From Posidonia oceanica (Eukaryota > Streptophyta > Magnoliopsida > Alismatales > Posidoniaceae), in the NCBI GenBank assembly GCA_037176725.1, contig JAZBRS010000020.1, positions 97,792,501-97,856,500 on the forward strand: a stretch of DNA of 64,000 nucleotides, written 5' to 3'. Numbering within the stretch: position 1 is the stretch's first letter; each line of letters starts with the position of its first letter. This document shows, piece by piece, positions 21,871-32,157 of this stretch. The notes beneath the pieces were generated by a model. It had not been told where the DNA came from. It worked only from the letters and a program-made list of their open reading frames with translations, and did not search any database. A program made the position numbers and the translations under genes.

Positions 21871-22819
21871 GTGTTTGGTTTGGTGCAATTTATGGATTTA
21901 TGGGGGGCCTGAGTGTAGTTTTAACGATTTTAGTTAACACTCTAATTTGAGATGTTTTATATGGACAAGAGTAAGTCAAGTACTATTTTGATCTCTAGGT
22001 TTTATGCATGAATTTGTAATAAAACCATGATAACGAAAAAGGCAAAGGCATTTAGGAAAATCTGAAAACGAATGGGCGGTTCAAAATAGGGTTTCTATAG
22101 TGGTAAATCCCTCCACAATATTACTCCAAAACTGCAATTTTATTGTTTCTCTTCTTCCCGTTTGACTGTTTGTCTTCTTACATTTTACTTTACTATTTCT
22201 CCTCTAGTGATTCGCGATTCAGCTTCCCATCGAGGACATCCTCTCCACCGCCAATTGCTTCATTGCTGCTAGTTTCTTCTTGCTCTCTCTGTAACCTCCT
22301 CTCTATCTAGACTTCATTGCTTGTTGTTGTTACTTTGGTTGCATGTTGTTAATGGAAATTGATTTTGGGGTTTCTTCTAGCCTTGCAGTTGCATATTTAT
22401 TTGTTAGGGTTTGAAAGGGTTAGAAAATTTAAATGTGGGTTTATGTTGACATGGAACATTGATTTGTACTTTTGATTTATTCTTTTGGTATGATTTATTC
22501 CAATTTGTTGATTGATTCATATTAAGGGTTGAAACTAATAAGAATATAATTAATTGTAGTCATAGTTGTTTGAGCATGTGAAGCTCTCATTCCCTGACCC
22601 CACCATAAGGCCAAGACTCAACAAGTGGCATGAAGGTTTTAAGCTTCAAACCCTTTGGAACAAGAAGAACATTAGTCTATCCTCCATTGGTTTCCACATG
22701 GTACATGGTTTTCACACTCTTTAAAATAAGTTCCATGTAAAGTTGAAGTTTATCAGATTAACTTAAAAGTTTAAAGTCATATTCAGATTAGGAAAATTAG
22801 CATCACTCCTATTATCTAG

Positions 22820-23161
22820 GAGAGATCTCTATACCAATTGGAGGAGCATACTATTGAAGGTCTCTAAGTACAACACCAAGAAGTCCTTGGTCAGTTTGAG
22901 TTGTACAAGGGCCAACGGGAGGAGGAGATTCAAGCCAAGGATACTCAGATTGGCATTTTGAGAAGAAGAGTCGAGGAGTTGGAAGCAATGATTCTAAGAA
23001 ACCCCCAACCTCAATCCCAAAAAGATTCAAGTCCATTTCCCTCGATTTCTGAAGACAGATCCATGTCATTCAGGTTCTCTAATCAAAGAAAGAAAAAAGA
23101 GAAAATAAGAAGAATGAAACCTGCACAACAAGGCCTACTCCCTGTCGTACAGGTTCTTTAA
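22820..23161 (+). pseudogene. Coiled-coil ORF fragment, family unknown
   Basis: The open part from 22,901 encodes 86 residues with a predicted coiled coil (QREEEIQAKDTQIGILRRRV then EELEAMI) and a basic KKKEKIRRMK end. Sequence just upstream (22,820-22,900) continues the pattern in frame (YQLEEH...GQFELYKGQ) but carries a stop. I do not recognise the family. It could be the end of a transposon-associated plant protein or a decayed host gene. Confidence 0.35.
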
Positions 23162-23314
23162 TCATTGTATTTTTCTTATATTGAGTAACTAAATTTTGTT
23201 ACTTAATGTATCCTCTAAATTATATGCTCAAAGGGAATTGAGAAGGTTGGCTACGACGAATTGATTGTAAACTTAATAAAGGTTCATAGAAAGAGAATTG
23301 TAAATATTGGGAGA

Positions 23315-23412
23315 AGTGTACATCAACAATAACAACAATGAGAACAACAAGAACAAGAAGAGGAACAACAACAATAGTGGCAACGACGACAACAACAACA
23401 ACAAGAGGAGGT
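23315..23412. repeat. CAA/AAC-rich trinucleotide tract
   Basis: Imperfect AACAAC/AAGAAC repeats that translate as a valine run on the minus strand. Low complexity only. Confidence 0.8.
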
Positions 23413-23479
23413 TCTTTTGGGCTCACATTTTTTATATATTGTTCCATTATGCTATAGATTGTAAATTCCTTGTTATTGC

Positions 23480-23695
23480 ATGACTTATAACAATGTATTG
23501 CATATTTGGCTAATTTATGTTGCATTTAAGGAGGTGCCTCCAACAATGGAGACCCCAGCACAATTCCCCAAAGAGGGCCCGACAACAAAGGAGGCCCCAC
23601 CATTCGAAGAGATCTCGGCAATGGAGGTTACCCCACCTTCCAAAGAGGACCCTCCAACAAACATGGACCCATCATTTAGTAGTGTTGACATATAA
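23480..23695 (+). other. Short proline/glutamate-rich ORF, function unknown
   Basis: A 71-codon frame encodes three imperfect 'PP-T/S-x-E-x-P' units (PPTMETPAQFPKEGPTTKEA, PPFEEISAMEVT, PPSKEDPPTNMDP). It follows the CAA tract and ends just before an LTR fragment. There is no known domain. It may be the frayed end of a repeat-bearing protein. Confidence 0.25.
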
Positions 23696-23713
23696 TATAT
23701 ATATCCTTTCGTC

Positions 23714-24290
23714 ACGACCCCTATTGCGATAGTAAAGCCAAAACACAAATACAACTATTTACAATTTAATAATTAAATGCAAAGAATTTTAAAAAATAAT
23801 TAAACTGAACAAGCACTATAAAATCTACTCAAGACCTGTAGTGTGTAGCTACGTAATCCCGTCTATATATACTAGACTGGACTACTACTCCAATAACTGC
23901 ACCTGCAAGAAAACAACAAAAACGTGCATGAGGGACATCTAGTAGTCACTTAGCACACCCCTACCATCTACTAAAAACAACAAACTAGAAAACTAGAGCT
24001 GCTAAATACTCAGCTCCCAAACTCACACTGCCACCTCACTAAGCAATGCCAAAACTGAAATCCTGCAAAACCACAGTACTACAATATACTATTGCCAAAC
24101 AAGCATAAAACCTTTAAATATGCATTTTCACAAACTTTTCTCTTTTCCAAACCAAAACCACATGTACATTTGAAATCTCTTTAAATCATGCATACTTGAA
24201 ATGACCACTCTATGTCAAATCAAGTCCACCATATCCTCAAAACCACACAAACGACACAGTTCAAAATCTGTCGTGTTACCCAACGCCAAG
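23714..24290 (-). mobile_element. Chromovirus LTR 3' fragment, minus strand
   Basis: Sequence beginning CGTCACGACCCC matches the 3' end of the LTR at 12,465 and the segment at 6,520-6,860 (for example 'CTACTCC...ACACCTGCAAG', 'CTTTTCCAAACCAAAAC'). It is cut near 24,290 by the plus-strand LTR. Confidence 0.65.
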
Positions 24291-24295
24291 CAATC

Positions 24296-26596
24296 GATTT
24301 ATTGATTATTCTAACATACTCTTGGAGGTATGTTTAACTACTGAGGTTGTATCTATACTCGTAGCATTTATTAATTATTCTACCATGCTTGAGTAGAGAT
24401 AAAGTGGAGTATGTTGGGTAGTGGCGACATAACTCACTGTGTGAGCTTGTTGTCTCTGTTCTTCAATATCTCGAGATGTAGATATCGAATTCTTGTGATT
24501 TCCTCTTCATATGGTAGAGGACTTCATTATCTTCATTTTGGTATATGGTTTGTATTTTCTTAGCTTGTATGGAAGATTTTGTGGCCAGTTGCAGAGTGAC
24601 AATTTTACTATCCTTTTTCTTGGGCCTGGGGCGCTTGTAGGTGGTGCGGGCCACCTACGCATTCCCCTAGTGCAGGCTGGTGGTGTAGGTGAGCCGTGTG
24701 GAACCTCAACATGGGTGTCCCACGCGGGTTGGCCGCACATTTTGCTGCAGTCAATGTAGCAACCTAGAGTGTTGTGGTTTTTGTGTGGTGTTTGAGGCAA
24801 TTTGGTAGTGTTTTTTTGAGTTGATTTTGAAATAATTTTCGAAATGATTTTCCAAAAAGGATTTAGAAAGAAATGCATAAGATTTGCAAAGATTTTGGAA
24901 AAGATTTTCAGTGATTTTCGAGGAACCAAGAGGGCCGTAGGATCACATTGACGAACGAGGGACGAGTGATACCTCTAAAGGGTCAGGTGCGAATTCGAAG
25001 TTGAGGTTTCGTGGCATTATGGGACCAAGAGGCCGAAGCATCTGGTTGACGGACCAAGGATGATTGATACCCCTAGATAGTTGTGAGCTATTTGCTTAGG
25101 ATGAGGTCCGAGTGGTTTTTCATAGTTTTTGAGAAACCAAGAGGGCTGTAGGATCATATTGACGAACCAAAGGCGCTTGATACGTCTGGAGGGTCACATG
25201 TGAGTTTGAGGTTGAGGTTCCCTGGTTTTAGAGCACCAAAAGAACTTTGGTGAGGGTTAGCGGACCAAAAGACCTAGGGTGAGGTTAGAGACTGAGAGGG
25301 ATGCACAATCTGGCTGACAAACCAAGGTTGAGTGATACACCTGGAGGGTCAGGAGCTAGAGAAATAGGCATGAGGTCTTAGGGAGTTGTATTGGCGAGAC
25401 TAGGAGGTGAAAAAGTCCTTTTGTTGTCGAGTGCAACAGTCCTGAGGACACCGAGAGGGCGGATCCTATGTGTGTTGTCTTGTGTGGACTTTTGAGGGTT
25501 CTTAGAGTATGAACCTAGTTCAGGGAGCTCCTGCACAAGTTGGCTTTGCCACGACAGTGCAGTGTGCTACTTGTGGACCAATATCAATTGCTTGGCGTCG
25601 AGCAACACGATAGGTTTTCAACTGTGTGTGAGTGTGGTTTTGTGGATTTGTAATGGTTTAGACTTGATTTGGCATAGAGTAGCCATTTCAAGTGTGCATA
25701 AAGAGATTTTAAATTTGCATATGGCTTTGGTTTGGAAAAGAGAAAAATGATTTTGAAAAGCATGTTTAAATGATTTATGCTTGTTGGCAATAATGGATTG
25801 CCGTGTTGTGGTTCTATTGAATCAAGATAAGATGCCCATTTTTCCAAGGTTTTGGTTTCTTGGCATTAATATTGTGATGCCTGTTTGGTTGTGTTGGATT
25901 GGTTGGCAAATCTTGAGTTTTGAGAGATCTAGGCTTTTGGTCTTGAGTTGGTTTTCTTAATGCACGTCACAATGAATGAGTGCATTGTGTTTTCTGTGTT
26001 TTGGGATTACGGTGTGCTTGGGTGTCTGTGCAAGAACCCATGTGTCGATTTTCAGTGGTTTTTGGTTTGCACAAGTATCGTGCATTAGTTGTGTTGCTTT
26101 TTGTGGTTTTGTTCCGAATTTTAGTAGTTTTGGTGTTCCTACTATGGTTCACAAGATTGATGTGGTTTTGTAGGCTTGGTGTTTGTTCCGTGTTGGTTTT
26201 GGTGTGTGTGTGCACCCGTGTGTTGGCTGCACAGGGTGGCTCCCCTGTGCTGTGCATTTGGGGTTGCGGTTGGTTTTGGAGTAGTTTTGAGTCGACTTTC
26301 CAGTCTTATTTTTTGATTTTGTTTTGTGGAGTGTGTGCTGAGTGACCTATTTAGTGGTCAATCATGTGTGCTCTTTTTTGGTGTTTTGTAAGTGCAGATT
26401 GGTAGATGACGTGCCTACTAGTGCATATAGAGGGGAGTCACTCAATCACACATCAAGGACTCTTGGTAGATATGTTGTTTTTGATTAATTATGTTAATTT
26501 AGCCTTTCAAATTATTGTGTTTGGATTTAGAATCAATAATTGATATCTAATAGGAAAAAAATGGTTAGGTTGGGTGTAATGACCAGGGTCGTTACA
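24296..26596 (+). repeat. 5' LTR of the outer element, left-truncated
   Basis: It ends ...GGTCGTTACA right before the primer site. Part of it (24,780-24,930) matches, in inverse sense, the minus-strand LTRs near 7,450 and 13,300 ('TTTTGGAAAAGATTTTC', 'CCAAGAGGG'), so these LTR families are related. No gene is seen; the 121-codon frame at 25,980-26,345 is hydrophobic noise in GT-rich DNA. Confidence 0.65.
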
Positions 26597-26600
26597 GAAG

Positions 26601-26613
26601 TGGTATTAGAGTG
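26601..26613 (+). other. Primer binding site of the outer element
   Basis: TGGTATTAGAGTG follows LTR end GTTACA by four bases. It differs at two positions from TGGTATCAGAGC. Confidence 0.7.
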
Positions 26614-26847
26614 TTAGGTATACTGAGGACACTAGCTTTGGGATGTTTGGCTGGGTGACTCCATAAGATTGCATATCATGTACATTTTCACCTTGATTTT
26701 ATTGACTTTCTTGGTTATTTTTCTCGAGTAGCGAGGTTCCGGTTCTGCCTACAATAACAGCAAGGTTTGAGCAGGATGTACCCAGAGGAGTATTGGGCAC
26801 GTTGGCTTGCTAATCAGTTAGAGAAGACACTAAATCAAGGTGGAATG

Positions 26848-26852
26848 TTTTC
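26848..26852 (+). repeat. Target site duplication, left copy
   Basis: TTTTC directly before the nested element's LTR, repeated at 34,980-34,984. Confidence 0.85.
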
Positions 26853-29696
26853 TGTAATGACCAAGATTTGGATCACAGTGCGAGTGAAAATTTGGGGTTG
26901 TTTCTCCTTCTTACCCTTCTTCTCATTCTATCTTTTATCTTTTCCAGATTAAAAAAAAAAGAAGAAAAGAAAAGAAGACAAGAAGAGGGGAGAAGGATCA
27001 AGAAGAAAGGCAGGAAAGAGAGAAAAGAAAGAGAGCCCAAGAGAGGGAGAGAGGAGAGGAGATAGAGGAGAAGGGAGATGGGGCTGCCGCCATGCTCCCC
27101 GCCGTCATCGGTGCGCTGCCACTATCGTCGCGGCCGGGAGGAGAGGAGGAGGAGATTCAGAGGAGCTATGCAGCAGAGGAGGAGGCTTGCGTCACCGCTG
27201 TGACTCTGGTGAATGGTACATGTCCCATAGATTCTTCTTAAATTCTTGGATGAATGTTAGGAGGCATGATAGTGTGTGGATGATTGGGTTAATTGTGGAA
27301 AATTTATGGTCATTTATGGTGGAATTTATGAGGTCTTTATGGTGATTAATGGTGGGTGGTTGTTTTCGGTTGAACAGTGTAATGTTTGTTTTGGATTGTG
27401 ATTTCTTGCGATCCGCTCAATGGATCTTTGTGTTTCTTATCCCAAATTGTAGATCATCTCGAGATCTTCAATTGGGTATGTGGTTTGTGACTTTTTGTAG
27501 TTTGTGGTGGAACCGGTTTGGATTCCCATCTCGAGCAACTTTTGGGTCGCATTGTTTTGAGTTCTCTGTATCGTCTGGTTCGGTATGCCGATTTTGCTCA
27601 GATTTCAGCATACCACACTGTTTTGGTATGCCGATGGTGCTCTTGGATGTGAGCTCGGGCATTGGTTTGGTCGACCGACCCATTTTGGCATGCTGTGACA
27701 ATGAGTTGTTCGGTCGACCGAATATTTTTGATCTGCCGAACCATGCCCTTGGTGTGAGCCAGATAGCTAGTTTGATAGACCGATCTGGTTCGGTCAGCCG
27801 AACTTGACCCTTGAACCAATCTTAGGTATTTTTGGGTTTAGCTTTGGGGGTGAATGATGTAGTTAATTACTATATTGCCCTTGTAGGTAATTATGGAATG
27901 CAAATGATTAGGATAATCATTAGAATGAGTTTGGGAATGCCTAAAACGAATTAGTAAGATTCCTTAGGCATTGGGGGTTAGTATAAAAGACTAAAGAACT
28001 TAGAACATACTAAACTCTCCCTTAATGGTTTAGCTGGACATTAGGGTTGATATTTAACCCTAGGTTTAGATGTGATTCAGTGTTTAGTGTTAGTGTCCGG
28101 TCTTGCAAGTCAAGTGGGACTTCGAGGCTGTTGTTCTGGCTTTAGCTTGATTTTCTGTGCAATGTTTAGCATGGCTTTCCTGTGATACCCTGAGTTATTA
28201 TTTTAAAGAGGTTTTTAAGAGAGAAGATTGGTATGGTTTTGAGATGATGTTTAAATGGTTTTCGAAATGATGTTTTGAAAGAAAATGCATCTGTTTGCAA
28301 AAGATTTCGAAAAAGGGTTGTATGGTTCGAGATGACTTTTGATGGTGGTATTCCTATGTTGTGTGTTTTAAGGTGACTTTCGAAATAGTTTTCGAAAATG
28401 GTTTCCATAAGATTTGGAAAAGAAGTGCATGGTTTGCAAAGGTTTGGAAAAGGATTTTCGTGGTTTTGAGGACCGAGAGACCGAAGCTTCTGGCCGGCAG
28501 ACTAGGGACGATTGATACCCCTATTTGGTTGAGAGTTAGTTGCCTAGGGTGAGGTATGTGGTACAGTTGGACCCAGTGAAAAAGATGGATTACCCTCTAT
28601 GCCGGTGCTAGATGGGACTGGGGTTAGAGTCCCCAGACGCTTGGGCACCAAATGGGCGTCAGAAGGATGTAACACCGTGTACTGAGAAATATGATAAATT
28701 GAGGCATGTTGGCCGGGGCGGTGGTCATCTCCCACACGGGGTAGTGCACCACGGCAGTGCAGTTGAGAGAAGCCTGAGCCTTTAGCAACTGCTTGTGGCC
28801 AGGTCGGTCGCTGATGGCCACAGTGACACGACTAGTTTTCACGTTGGATGCGTGTGTGTGGTTTTGTATTGGCTTGAGCTTGGTTTGGCAAAGAGTGGCC
28901 ACTCCAAGTAGCATAATGAGATTTCAAATGAGGCATGTATTTTCAATGAAAAGTGCATTGGTTTTGGAAAGCATGTTTTAAAAGATCTGTGTTTGTGGGG
29001 TAATGGTAGATTGCCCGATTGTGGATTTGTGGCATCAAGAGTAGGATGCTTGTTTTTCTGAGATTGATATGTTTTGATTGTCTAGTTGTGACTCTTATGC
29101 TTGCTGCATTGCATGTTCTGAATGAAATGAGAGCATTCAGACACTGTTGGCTGTCTGGTCTGCCCAGTGAGTGCGTGGGATCAGACTGTGTGCCTTGTGT
29201 GGTTTTGGGCTTGATTTGGCTAGTGTGGCCATTTCAAGTGTGCATAAAGGATTTTGGAAGAGCATGCATATGATTTTGAAAAGGACGAGAAAAACAATTT
29301 TGAAAGGCATGTTTTATGGCTTTGTTGTTGCTGGGCAATGGTGAGTTGCCCTGTGGAGTGTTGCGGCGTCCAGATGGGATGCCTATGCCTATTAGTTTTA
29401 CGGTGTGTTTACGTCAGTTCCCTTAGCAGTGGTTGCTGAGTGGTTTAGGTGGGGTGTGTGTTGGGTGACCGTTCGAGTGATCACTCATGTATGCTTTGTT
29501 TTATGTGTTTTTGGTAGGTGCAGGATAGGAGCAGCTTTTGCTAGTGCCCATAGGAGGGAGTCACTTTACCAGACATGAAGGGTTTTGGGTGAGCATATAG
29601 AGAAGTTTTCTTTAGTTGTTTATTGGCTTTAAATCTATTGTTTCTGTTTGGATTTAGTTTCAGAAAAAAAAGTGTAGCTAGGTTTGTGGTGTTACA
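26853..29696 (+). repeat. 5' LTR of the nested element
   Basis: The LTR holds a purine-rich leader (26,949-27,075), a cluster of palindromic TTCGG/CCGAA boxes (27,575-27,805), a segment almost identical to the other LTR (27,831-28,393) and more diverged ends. The 152-codon frame at 27,349-27,807 has no known domain. Confidence 0.85.
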
Positions 29697-29700
29697 AATT

Positions 29701-29714
29701 TGGTATCAGAGAAC
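29701..29714 (+). other. Primer binding site of the nested element
   Basis: TGGTATCAGAGAAC, initiator-Met type, four bases after the LTR end. Confidence 0.85.
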
Positions 29715-30592
29715 TAGGTTACCTAGGAGTACTAGCCTAGGGATGTCTGGTTGAGTGACTCCATAGAATTTGCATATCATGCATTCCTACATCTTGATTT
29801 TTATTGATTTCTTGATTTTCTTGTTTGCTGGAGTGTGGAGCTGCATTCACTTGCGTTGAGAGGTTCGCATTGGCTCTTCAACTCCGTGGAGCGTGGTGTG
29901 GGTGCCATCCAATAGTTTGGCGTGGATTGAGCACTGTGTGGCCGTGGGCATGGTGGCAGTTGTTTTCTGGGCAAGACTCAGTGCTAGTATGCAGGGTAGA
30001 AGACCCTGTTGTGTGTGAGGTCAAATGAGTTGGGTCGCCTGGAGTTGTGCATGTCAACTAATGTTTGATGGATTTTGAGGTGAGGTGCCTTGACTCTTTT
30101 AAGGTGGATAGGCATCCCACATCTGCTGATCAGAGGACATGTTAGCCTGGCCACAATCTGTTGGGTGTTCTGTTGTGGAGGGGGAGGTGCAGTGGGTGAC
30201 TGCCTCTCATGCGACCTCCACGTTTGTTATTGTTTGTTGCTGCTTGCTTTGCTATTGGTGCGGGGGATGCCTGAGGTTTCATCCTCCTGTTGTCGCATCT
30301 GGGTGAAGCATGAGGCTTCCTAAATGTGTGGTTGCTTCTGGGCGGTTTTGTTTTGTCGTGGGAGGGGGGGTGCAGTAGTTGTCTACCCCTTCGTGTGATC
30401 TTCTACGATTGTGGTTGTTTGTCTGTTTGTTATTGCATGATTGTTTGCCCTGTGTGTTGTTTGTCTTGTCGGCAAGCTGGTCCTTGCCTGCTTTGTTGGT
30501 TGTCGTGTCTTGTTTGTCGTCTGTGGTGTCTTGTTGTCGTCGTTGTTGTCGTGTTTGTGGAGGAGGTCTGTAGCTCCGTCCTCCTATTGTTG

Positions 30593-30880
30593 TTGTTTCT
30601 AGGTGAAGCGAGAGGCTTCCCAGATGTCTGTTGGTGTCTTTGGGTGACTCAGTGAGTTCCCAGGTGTCTATTGTGGTCATTTCTGGGTGAAACGTGAGGC
30701 TTCCCAGGTGTCTATTTGTCATTGTTTCTGGGTGACTGTGTGGGTTCCCAGCTGTTTGTCATTGTTTCTGGGTGACTTTATGGGTCCCCAGCTGGTTGTC
30801 GTTGCTTCTAGGTGACTGTGTGGGTCCTCAGAGGTGTGTTGTTGGTTCCAAGTGACTTTGGTGGGTCCCTAGAGGTGTAT
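30593..30880 (+). repeat. 40-bp tandem repeat, about seven units
   Basis: Units follow 'TTGTTTCTGGGTGACTGTGT' then 'GGGTTCCCAGCTGTTTGTCA', with lengths of about 40-45 bases. Each contains CTGGGTGA...TTCCCAG, a short inverted repeat (CTGGG/CCCAG). The earlier units read GTGAAGCGAGAGGCTTCCCAG, the later ones GTGACTGTGTGGGTTCCCAG. A single diverged unit occurs near 30,296-30,340. Confidence 0.8.
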
Positions 30881-32128
30881 GGGTGTTCCGGATACTCTGT
30901 TCGAGGACAGAGTTATCTGGGAGGTGTTGCGTGAGTGTGTCGTGCATTTGTGTTGTGCGGTTGAGCCATGCATTTTGTTTGTGGGCTTGGCCGTAGAGTG
31001 GAGTAGCCTAGTGTGTGGGTTGCTGTGTGCTGTTTGGGGTATCCTGTTTGGATGCCTAGTTGGTTTTGTTGTTTGTGGTTCGAATGGCTTAGTGCCGTTC
31101 GAGTGGTGGAGAATCTTTCTCCGGTGTTTTTCTTTGGGGGTGTCTTGTTGAGGATGTCCATGTGCTTTTCTTGTTTGTGGGTGGGTCGAATGGCATTGTG
31201 CTATTCGATCTGTGGAGATCTTTTCTCCCTTGATTTTCTTGGTTTCCTTTCTACGGCGGAGATAGGGTGAGTCGGTGAGGTTGGATTCCTATCTCGTTGG
31301 TTGGCACCGCTGTTCGAGCTGTTGGGTGTGAACCCAGGTGTTCCTCCGACCAGTCGTTTCCTAATCCAAGTGGACTGTTTTTGGGGATCCAATGGAGGCA
31401 TCTCCAAGATAGTGACACCATTGGTAGGATTTCCAAAAGGAGGAGCAGCTCAGTTTGGTTTGGACCTTGTTGCTAGGAGTTGCTTTGAGTTGGAGACTCG
31501 TTCGAGTTGGACTCCCGGGTGGTCCTTGCCATTGGTAGTGGTGGTTGTGCTCTGAATCGGGTGGAGTGTCGGTCTAGGAAGCAACTCCTGGAGATAGATA
31601 GCGCCTGGTTTGCTGATCTATCGGTACACTCCAGGTCCGAGAAGAGCTTTGCCGTGACTCAGTAATTAGATTCTCCCATGCCAGGGATTGGGAAGAGGCC
31701 TTTCTTGGAGATATGAGAGATGCTACTGAGCACACGGTGTGGAGTTTGGATTGTTATGACCAGGTTGTGTATCAGAGTAGCATAGCAGATGCTGGTGGGA
31801 GCTGGTTGCACTTGGTCATTCCTGTACTTTGTGTGTTTTCAGAGATGCTCAGTATGCCCTGTGACTCTGGAAGACACCGTTTTGGAGCCTTTGGGTGGAG
31901 CTTTTGTGCTCAAAAGGGACTCCACTCAGGGTTTTGGAGGAGTGTGGACTCGAGGAGAGCTGAGTCTTTGCTGAAGCTCAGGGCCTTGGCGGGGTGAGAT
32001 GACTTTGTAGAGCGTAGATTTCTCCTACTGATTCTGAGTTGTTGGGTGGCATCGTTGTGCTGTTTGTCTGGGATCGTGAGATTAACATCCTAGTTGGTAC
32101 CTTGGTTTTTTCGCCTCATAAATTTCAG

Positions 32129-32157
32129 GGATGAAATTCTTTTAAGGTGGTTAGGAT
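32129..32157 (+). other. Polypurine tract of the nested element
   Basis: GGGATGAAATTCTTTTAAGG then TGGTTAGGA leads straight into TGTAATGACC at 32,158. It is related to GGGACGAAATTCTTTTAAGG of the minus-strand chromovirus. Confidence 0.8.

Larger units (their letters stand above)
19521..22560. other. AT-rich intergenic region, no gene recognised
   Basis: About 3 kb with no supported gene. It contains a short direct duplication at 21,010-21,070 (TGTGAAGTTTGTAAAGTAAC then TGTGATGTTTGTAAAGTAAC), a (CA)9 tract and a diverged duplication at 21,425-21,870. Open frames are short and without domain matches. Confidence 0.5.
29697..32157 (+). other. Internal region of the nested element
   Basis: The region is GT-rich with no long conserved frame. 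Parts at 29,820-30,050 and 31,380-31,450 resemble 35,050-35,280 and 35,995-36,070 of the outer element, so the two share a backbone. A 40-bp tandem array lies at 30,593-30,880. Confidence 0.6.
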
